From: Microcystis aeruginosa W13-11
GTDB taxonomy: Bacteria > Cyanobacteriota > Cyanobacteriia > Cyanobacteriales > Microcystaceae
Assembly (NCBI GenBank): GCA_009995705.1
Contig: JAADBR010000167.1
Coordinates: forward strand, 1-11,103
Reading direction: 5' to 3'
Length of the DNA stretch: 11,103 nt
This document shows, piece after piece, positions 8,001-11,103 of the stretch (within the stretch, counting starts at the first letter, position 1; every line of letters begins with the position of its first letter). A program made the translations under genes and the position numbers. Below the pieces are notes generated by a model, which was given only the letters and a program-made list of their open reading frames with translations, was not told the DNA's origin and searched no databases.

Positions 8001-9696
8001 CCTTGATGCTTTAGCGGCCATTATTCAAGCTTCCGTCGATGCACTTTTGGCCGCTAATCCGGGGATGAATAAGATCGTCGTGTTAGCCCATATGCAACAA
8101 TTATCGATCGAACAAGCCCTAGCAGAACGTTTACGCAATGTCGATATTATCGTCGCTGGCGGTTCCCATACCCGCTTAACCGACGGAAACGACCGTTTAC
8201 GCGCTGGAGACACTTTCCAGGGGGTTTACCCCATTGTCAAAACCAATCCAGACGGCAAACCAGTAGCGGTAGTTAATACCGATGCCAATTATAAGTACGT
8301 CGGGCGCTTAGTTATCGATTTTGATAGCAATGGTCATATCATTCCCGAAAGCTACAATCCCAATATTAGCGGCGCTTACGCCACCGATGCCCAAGGAGTG
8401 ACGGAAGTGGGAGGAACCGGGTTAGAAGACCCCGAAATTCGGGGGATTACCAATTCCCTGAGGGAGGTTATTAACGCTCAAGAAGGCAATTTCTTCGGCT
8501 TTACGCGAGTTTTCCTCAATGGTCAACGGTCAGGGACAGGATTAGATGGAGTTCGCCAACAGGAAACCAACCTCGGCAATATTACCGCCGATGCTAACCT
8601 AACTGAAGCCAAAAAAACCGATGCTAACGTGGTTATTTCCCTGAAAAATGGCGGTGGCATTCGCAATAGCATTGGCAGTATTATCGTTCCCACCGGTGCG
8701 GAAGCAGTACGGGTAGCACCAGAAGAAGTACCAGGGGTGAAACCAGCCGGGGGAATTTCGGAAGTAGCGATTAAAAATGCCCTCAGCTTTAATAATTCCC
8801 TCAGTCTCACCACTGTCACCGCTAGTGAATTAAAGGGGATTTTGGAGTATGGCCTAGCCGCTAGTACAAATGATCCTGCTAATTCCCCGGGCCGTTTCCC
8901 GCAAGTGGGAGGAATGGCCTTCAGCTTCCACCTTGATGACCCCGCCGGCAGTCGGATAAAATCTTTGGTAATTAAGGGTGAAAACGGCACAGTTATCGAT
9001 GTAGTGGTGCAAAATGGTGCAATTATTGGTGATGCTAATCGTAGCTTCCGCATGGTGACGCTTTCTTTTCTTCTTGATGGCGGTGATGGTTATACCATTC
9101 CCCAGCGCAATCGCGTCAACTTGCTAGGCAGTACACCCAACTTCACTGGAAATGCAACTTTTGCCCCCGATGGTACGGAACAGGACGCTTTTGCAGAGTA
9201 TTTACGCTCGAATTTCTTCAATCAACCCTTTTTAGGGGGAGATGTGAGCAGAGAATTTGATACCCGTCTGCAAAACCTCAATTTCCGCAGCGATGAAGTT
9301 TTGCGTTCCACTCGTTCGGGTACGGCGGGCATTGATAATCTAGTGGGTACTACCGGTGATGATGTCCTAGTCGGGTTCCAAGGTCGCGATACCCTAACTG
9401 GTTTAAGTGGTAATGACTTCTTTGTTTATGTCAGCTTGAGCGATCGCAGTGATACCATCTCTGATTTTACCGTGGGCAGCGACAAAATTGTTCTCACGCA
9501 ACTGCTTAACAGTTTGAATTACGCTGGCAGTAATCCCATTGCTGATGGTTATATCACTTTTACTGCTCGTGGTAGCAGTACGGTTCTCAATATCGATGCT
9601 GATGGTTTTGGAACTGCTGCTAATCCTTTATCCCTAGCATTAATTAATAACGTTGCGGTGGCGCAATTGAATAATCTCAATAATTTCCTGTTCTAG
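5008..9696 (+). CDS. Secreted multidomain nuclease / 5'-nucleotidase (ExeM/NucH-like EEP + metallophosphatase + RTX, type I secretion)
   Basis: A 1562-residue extracellular enzyme. Residues about 1-205 form a beta-rich jelly-roll-like region. About 215-320 form an OB-like domain as in ExeM/NucH (HEIQGTG, FYLQEED, VGDKVRITGTV). About 480-800 form an EEP nuclease domain: YNVLN (487-491), catalytic ELEN with E535, NHLKSK with H629, GDLNAY with D687/N689, LDH (729-731), SDHDPV with D791/H792. About 810-1120 form a calcineurin-like metallophosphatase: HFSDNEGG (813-820), SGDAYIPG (858-865), GNHEFD (897-902), H1028, GGSHT (1051-1055). About 1155-1420 form a 5'-nucleotidase C-terminal domain with NGGGIR (1214-1219) and LDGGDGYTI. 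Four RTX-like nonapeptides (1438-1473) and a DTISDF..GSDKIVL tail end the protein. There is no N-terminal signal peptide, consistent with type I export via the C-terminus. The likely job is cutting extracellular DNA and releasing phosphate. ATG 5008 has no good ribosome binding site, but no better in-frame start is seen. Confidence 0.9.
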   Translation: MSTATFTENFNTFTGLGLAPIPSLGQLDSDLWIISGLSDSSMTYGDTRTSGDFARGQTSNPVTTGGVYAFIVASGNNAFGVQPTTDDFTPGTITLRLQNVTNSLVDSITLSYIIRFRNDQSRANSLNFSYSGDGNSFTAVSSLDFTTPKSSDSLGWQSVTRSITLSGLSIAANSNFFLRWTGDDVDGSGSRDEYAIDDIAVTGLAAPGTVVPPTPTLAKIHEIQGTGLASPILNQLVTVEAIVVGDFQGNTGLSGFYLQEEDSDSDSNPLTSEGLFIFEGNIPIVNIAVGDKVRITGTVSEFGSAGVSLTQLSSITEALIISSNNSLPTAATISNLSNANAQTQALEAFEGMRTTFAETLSLTEYFQLGRFGSVVLSSGGRLQQPTNLTNPGTDANTLQASNNLRRITLDDGSNSTFPTTLFGRGGNPLSTSNILRAGDTITGLTGVLDQRFGIYRVQNNQGVDFQAVNNRSETPTNVGGRLKIASYNVLNYFTTIADGNNNARGANSTNEFQRQENKLVTALIGLDADVFGLIELENNGDGTISNLVNALNTVAGAGTYAFIPTGTIGTDAIKVGLIYRPAKVTPVGNFKILDSSVDTRFDDTRNRPALAQAFQEVNTSAKFNLVVNHLKSKSQSGLTNTSDPNFDRGDGQGFWNASRTNAALALKDWIATDPTNSGDGDYLIIGDLNAYAQEDPIRAFESAGYTNLVSRFGGINAYSYVFDGQAGYLDHALANASLAAQITGVTEWHINADEPSVFDYDDNIVDPGENPSNPPLNPSALYQVNPYRTSDHDPVLIGLNLTTPQPFKLQLFHFSDNEGGISALDDAPRMSAVLNALRQQDIDNNGVAGFANTLTLASGDAYIPGLFFGASEQVFGAVGRGDIQILNNLGVQANAFGNHEFDQGTAVVRNLILPSGNYPGTNFPYLSSNLNFAPDTNLASLVTADGLEASTIPNKIAKSTVITLPNGEKIGIIGATTPILRSISSPGNVGVSPANPDDLDALAAIIQASVDALLAANPGMNKIVVLAHMQQLSIEQALAERLRNVDIIVAGGSHTRLTDGNDRLRAGDTFQGVYPIVKTNPDGKPVAVVNTDANYKYVGRLVIDFDSNGHIIPESYNPNISGAYATDAQGVTEVGGTGLEDPEIRGITNSLREVINAQEGNFFGFTRVFLNGQRSGTGLDGVRQQETNLGNITADANLTEAKKTDANVVISLKNGGGIRNSIGSIIVPTGAEAVRVAPEEVPGVKPAGGISEVAIKNALSFNNSLSLTTVTASELKGILEYGLAASTNDPANSPGRFPQVGGMAFSFHLDDPAGSRIKSLVIKGENGTVIDVVVQNGAIIGDANRSFRMVTLSFLLDGGDGYTIPQRNRVNLLGSTPNFTGNATFAPDGTEQDAFAEYLRSNFFNQPFLGGDVSREFDTRLQNLNFRSDEVLRSTRSGTAGIDNLVGTTGDDVLVGFQGRDTLTGLSGNDFFVYVSLSDRSDTISDFTVGSDKIVLTQLLNSLNYAGSNPIADGYITFTARGSSTVLNIDADGFGTAANPLSLALINNVAVAQLNNLNNFLF

Positions 9697-9739
9697 CTTT
9701 TTTTAGCCGATGCTCGCAACGCCCACTAGGATTTTTTTT

Positions 9740-9744
9740 AGGAG
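9740..9744 (+). promoter_or_regulatory. Ribosome binding site of the PEP-CTERM gene
   Basis: AGGAG lies 8 nt before ATG 9753. It is the clearest Shine-Dalgarno sequence beside an intact gene in the window and contrasts with the poor site of the large upstream gene. It fixes the start of the PEP-CTERM protein. Confidence 0.75.
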
Positions 9745-9752
9745 TAATCACC

Positions 9753-10265
9753 ATGAATAAAGTTGCTGTAATCACTGGTTTAGCCCTAGCATATTTTGCT
9801 GTCAATGTCAATAGTTTACAAGCGGCAAATATCACCTACAATTTTCAGGGTGCAATAACTTCTGGAAGTCTGACAGGAAATTATTCCGGCTCGGCTAGTT
9901 TTGATGATGGGACAATTACAGGCGTAGATTTTGAATCTACCCCCTTGAGCAATATTAGCTTTAATCTCCTCAGCCATAGCTTTAATCTCGCTTCAGCTGA
10001 TGCTCCTCCTGTGGCTAATTATCTCGATGGAACTTTTCTTGGCATCGATTATAGTGTCACCTCTACTAATGCTTTCTTTCCTATCGCTAATTTTGCCCTG
10101 ACTAGCGGATTATTTAACCTCAGCGAAGCGGCTTTTACCTACACTCCTCGCTTGGGTATTGCGGGACAAGGTAGCCTAACTTTTAGCAAAGTTCCTGAAC
10201 CTTCTATGGTTATCGGCTTAATTACCTTAGGAGGAATAGGTCTTGTCCTCCGCAAAAGTCTCTAA
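9753..10265 (+). CDS. PEP-CTERM sorting domain protein, small exported envelope protein
   Basis: The protein has 170 residues. A signal peptide occupies about 1-24 (MNKVA, then a hydrophobic core and LQA, with likely cleavage before ANITY). The mature part (25-146) is rich in Ser, Thr, Asn, Gly and Phe and predicted beta-rich, with no enzymatic motif that I recognise. The C-terminus is a standard PEP-CTERM signal: VPEP (147-150), a hydrophobic helix (MVIGLITLGGIGLVL), and the basic end RKSL. PEP-CTERM signals are processed by an exosortase, which is not encoded here. The gene starts 56 bp after the nuclease-nucleotidase on the same strand and may be transcribed with it, though no functional tie is shown. 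The class call is firm; the role is unknown. Confidence 0.88.
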   Translation: MNKVAVITGLALAYFAVNVNSLQAANITYNFQGAITSGSLTGNYSGSASFDDGTITGVDFESTPLSNISFNLLSHSFNLASADAPPVANYLDGTFLGIDYSVTSTNAFFPIANFALTSGLFNLSEAAFTYTPRLGIAGQGSLTFSKVPEPSMVIGLITLGGIGLVLRKSL

Positions 10266-10320
10266 CTAATTTGAGACTTCCTTAGCTAAAAACGCCTACC
10301 TCAAACTCATAGGTAAGCGT
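10256..10320 (+). terminator. Two stem-loops at the end of the PEP-CTERM gene
   Basis: AAGTCTC (10256-10262) pairs with GAGACTT (10273-10279), with a 10-nt loop that begins in the stop codon. A second stem, ACGCCTACCT (10292-10301) with AGGTAAGCGT (10311-10320), has one mismatch and a 9-nt loop. No T-run follows, so Rho-independent termination is only a possibility. The second stem also overlaps the 3' end of the minus-strand remnant. Confidence 0.35.
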
Positions 10321-10511
10321 AGCTTATCGGTTACTCTACCTAAACTTTCAGATAAAACTCTGGCATAGACAAAATCAGCCAACTGCGTACCCGACCAGAA
10401 ACCGTGGTAGCCGTCCCATTCATCGGCCCGCTTCGGTGTAGGGGCGAAGCATTCGGACAATAACCTATCGGTGAAACCAGAAATGGCTCTTCTCGGTTCT
10501 GTATGATAAGT
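10296..10511 (-). pseudogene. C-terminal remnant of an unrecognised protein on the minus strand
   Basis: Read on the minus strand, an open frame of 71 codons runs from just after a stop at 10512-10514 to TAG at 10296-10298. It has no ATG start. The last 42 residues look like genuine protein, with stretches DEWDGYHGFWSGTQLADF, YARVLSESLGRV, and TDKLRLPMSLR. The upstream part (about 10419-10457) lies in a dispersed cyanobacterial repeat read in frame as ECFAPTPKRA. A TIR-bounded element starts about 7 bp beyond the open end. I do not recognise the family. This is probably the tail of a gene broken up by repeats; a second minus frame is also open here, so the call is tentative. Confidence 0.4.
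10419..10457. repeat. Dispersed cyanobacterial repeat, copy 1 (complete)
   Basis: The first 25 bp (10419-10443, TTCATCGGCCCGC then CGGTGTAGGG) recur at 10774-10798 with two mismatches. The following GGGCGAAGCATTCGG (10442-10456) recurs inverted at 10740-10754. GGGGCGAAGCATTCGG strings are frequent intergenic repeats in cyanobacterial genomes. Confidence 0.7.
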
Positions 10512-10517
10512 TTAACT

Positions 10518-10614
10518 TAGGGACTTGCGCTTTGATAATGTACCATTTATGGCTTGTCTGATTCTTCTACAGAGCGACTGTCTGGCTGGGATATTATTCC
10601 TACGCAGGTCCCTT
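10518..10614. mobile_element. Candidate short TIR-bounded element (MITE-like), about 97 bp
   Basis: AGGGACTTGCG (10519-10529) and CGCAGGTCCCT (10603-10613) are inverted repeats with one mismatch in 11, with TTA-like bases outside each end. The interior has no coding capacity. No target-site duplication longer than 2 bp is visible, so an insertion event is not proven. It lies directly upstream (minus sense) of the minus-strand remnant. Confidence 0.45.
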
Positions 10615-10631
10615 ACATAGGATCGATCAAC

Positions 10632-10658
10632 CTTTGTGTTCTTTGTGTCTTTGTGGTT
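10632..10658 (-). repeat. Dispersed A/C-rich repeat, copy 2 (inverted)
   Basis: The reverse complement matches 653-679 at 25 of 27 positions. It sits between the TIR-bounded element and a short palindrome at 10682-10701 (AATGTAT with ATACATT). The two copies lie almost 10 kb apart in opposite orientation. Confidence 0.7.
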
Positions 10659-10739
10659 CGTTCCACCCCCTCCCTAGGAGGAATGTATCTTAGAATACAT
10701 TTTACCCACCAAACCTAGGAGAGCCCAGAAATTTTCTAC

Positions 10740-10798
10740 CCGAATGCTTCGCCCATACTTTTTGCCGAGCATCTTCATCGGCCCGCGCCGGTGTAGGG
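10740..10798. repeat. Dispersed cyanobacterial repeat, copy 2, cut by the insertion sequence
   Basis: The left arm CCGAATGCTTCGCCC (10740-10754) is the inverted match of 10442-10456. The right part (10774-10798) matches 10419-10443 at 23 of 25 positions. The match to copy 1 stops exactly at 10798, where the IS terminus begins. The missing part, expected to begin GCGAAGCATTCGG, should lie beyond the IS outside this window. Confidence 0.6.
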
Positions 10799-10948
10799 CA
10801 GCAATTCTCATTTCAAAAAGTAACAATTTGTACAGACAGAAAAAGAGATTTAACAGGTGGCAAAATCGCGATCGCCAATCACTGTTGGACGGGTGTAATT
10901 TCAGCTATTCAGCCATTATGACTGGAGTTTAGACTAACTCAACCTGCA

Positions 10949-10968
10949 ACCAAACTGCACAGTTTGGT
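10949..10968 (+). promoter_or_regulatory. Palindrome in the IS leader, upstream of the transposase start
   Basis: ACCAAACTG (10949-10957) and CAGTTTGGT (10960-10968) are perfect 9-bp arms around CA. A strong hairpin this close to a transposase start could block translation of transcripts entering from outside, as is known for some IS elements. It could equally be a transposase or repressor binding site. Confidence 0.4.
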
Positions 10969-11040
10969 CTAATGATAAGAAGACTACAAGGAGTCAAAAA
11001 AAGGAGATAATGGGATAAAATTGTCAAATAATCAAAAAAC

Positions 11041-11103
11041 TTGAATCAATCTACTCAGAAACTCCAGGATTTTAGAAATGAAGTCTATCAACTACTAGGG
11101 CCA
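11041..11103 (+). CDS. Probable transposase, N-terminal fragment running off the window
   Basis: From TTG 11041 the frame reads LNQSTQKLQDFRNEVYQLLG to the window end. It is open from just after a stop at 11029-11031. No ATG is available in this frame. An AAGGAG at 11001-11006 is far upstream, and the nearby ATG 11010 stops after two codons. TTG 11021 would join this frame if the A-run at 11035-11039 were one base longer, so a frameshifted start is possible. The DFRNEVYQ pattern resembles the start of cyanobacterial DDE transposases, and the position inside the IS end supports this. Too little is visible to name the family. Confidence 0.4.
   Translation, partial: MNQSTQKLQDFRNEVYQLLGP

Larger units (their letters stand above)
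10799..11103 (+). mobile_element. Left end of an insertion sequence related to the MITE (continues past the window)
   Basis: It begins CAGCAATTCTCATTTC (10799-10814), identical to the MITE terminus. A 60-bp segment absent from the MITE follows (10815-10874, overlapping a HIP1 octamer), then the 47-bp block shared with the MITE at 45/47 (10875-10921), then a perfect 9-bp-arm palindrome, an AAGGAG, and the probable start of a transposase. The left border is supported by the break in the dispersed repeat at 10798/10799. The right end is not visible. The 9-bp duplication of its relative is compatible with several IS families; I cannot assign one. Confidence 0.75.

Noticed and set aside
8523..9053. 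Minus-strand open frame of 176 codons, and shorter antisense frames across 5394-8213
   Set aside because: All lie opposite the well-supported 5'-nucleotidase and nuclease domains. They reflect codon bias of the real gene.
10419..10798. CRISPR-like pair of 25-bp direct repeats
   Set aside because: There are only two copies 330 bp apart, with other repeats between them and no regular spacers. They are dispersed cyanobacterial repeats, not an array.
10744..10932. Plus-strand open frame of 62 codons starting MLRPY
   Set aside because: It starts in a dispersed repeat and runs across the IS border. Such MLRPY frames arise from the CGAATGCTTCGCCC repeat read forward.

Overview
The window looks like a piece of a cyanobacterial chromosome, most likely Microcystis or a close relative. 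The signs are HIP1 octamers (GCGATCGC at 9440-9447 and 10868-10875), a PEP-CTERM protein, an RTX protein with the C-terminal layout common in cyanobacterial type I secretion substrates, and many short dispersed repeats and small inverted-repeat elements. The genus is an inference from style; no ribosomal or other marker gene is present.

Positions 1-4645 hold a row of broken genes, all on the + strand. A LemA-family gene is stopped by a TAG where the family has Trp, and again 23 codons later (171-575). An N6-adenine DNA methyltransferase has its catalytic NPPW motif turned into NLP-stop (753-2201). A YciI-like gene is frameshifted and lacks its 3' end (2429-2632). A GT-C/PMT-type membrane glycosyltransferase gene is split by a 127-bp MITE (3671-3797) that has 15-bp perfect terminal inverted repeats and a 9-bp target duplication. 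Removing the MITE and one duplication restores an open frame of 590 codons. A further imperfect palindrome (2213-2311) lies just after the methyltransferase.

Positions 4646-10265 are intact. A regulatory region of about 360 bp contains a sigma70-type promoter candidate, overlapping inverted repeats, and five 8-mers spaced exactly 11 bp apart that resemble the cyanobacterial Pho box. It leads into a 1562-residue secreted protein that combines a jelly-roll-like domain, an OB-like domain, an ExeM/NucH-type EEP nuclease, a two-domain 5'-nucleotidase/metallophosphatase, and RTX repeats with a type I secretion tail. The reading is a single extracellular enzyme that cuts DNA and releases phosphate. 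A small PEP-CTERM envelope protein follows 56 bp downstream, with its own strong ribosome binding site.

Positions 10266-11103 are repeat-rich. They hold stem-loops after the PEP-CTERM gene, a minus-strand open remnant of an unrecognised protein, a short TIR-bounded element, dispersed cyanobacterial repeats, and from 10799 the left end of an insertion sequence. This IS end shares a 16-bp terminus and a 47-bp subterminal block (45/47 identical) with the MITE inside the glycosyltransferase gene, so the MITE looks like an internally deleted relative of the IS. The start of its probable transposase runs off the right edge.
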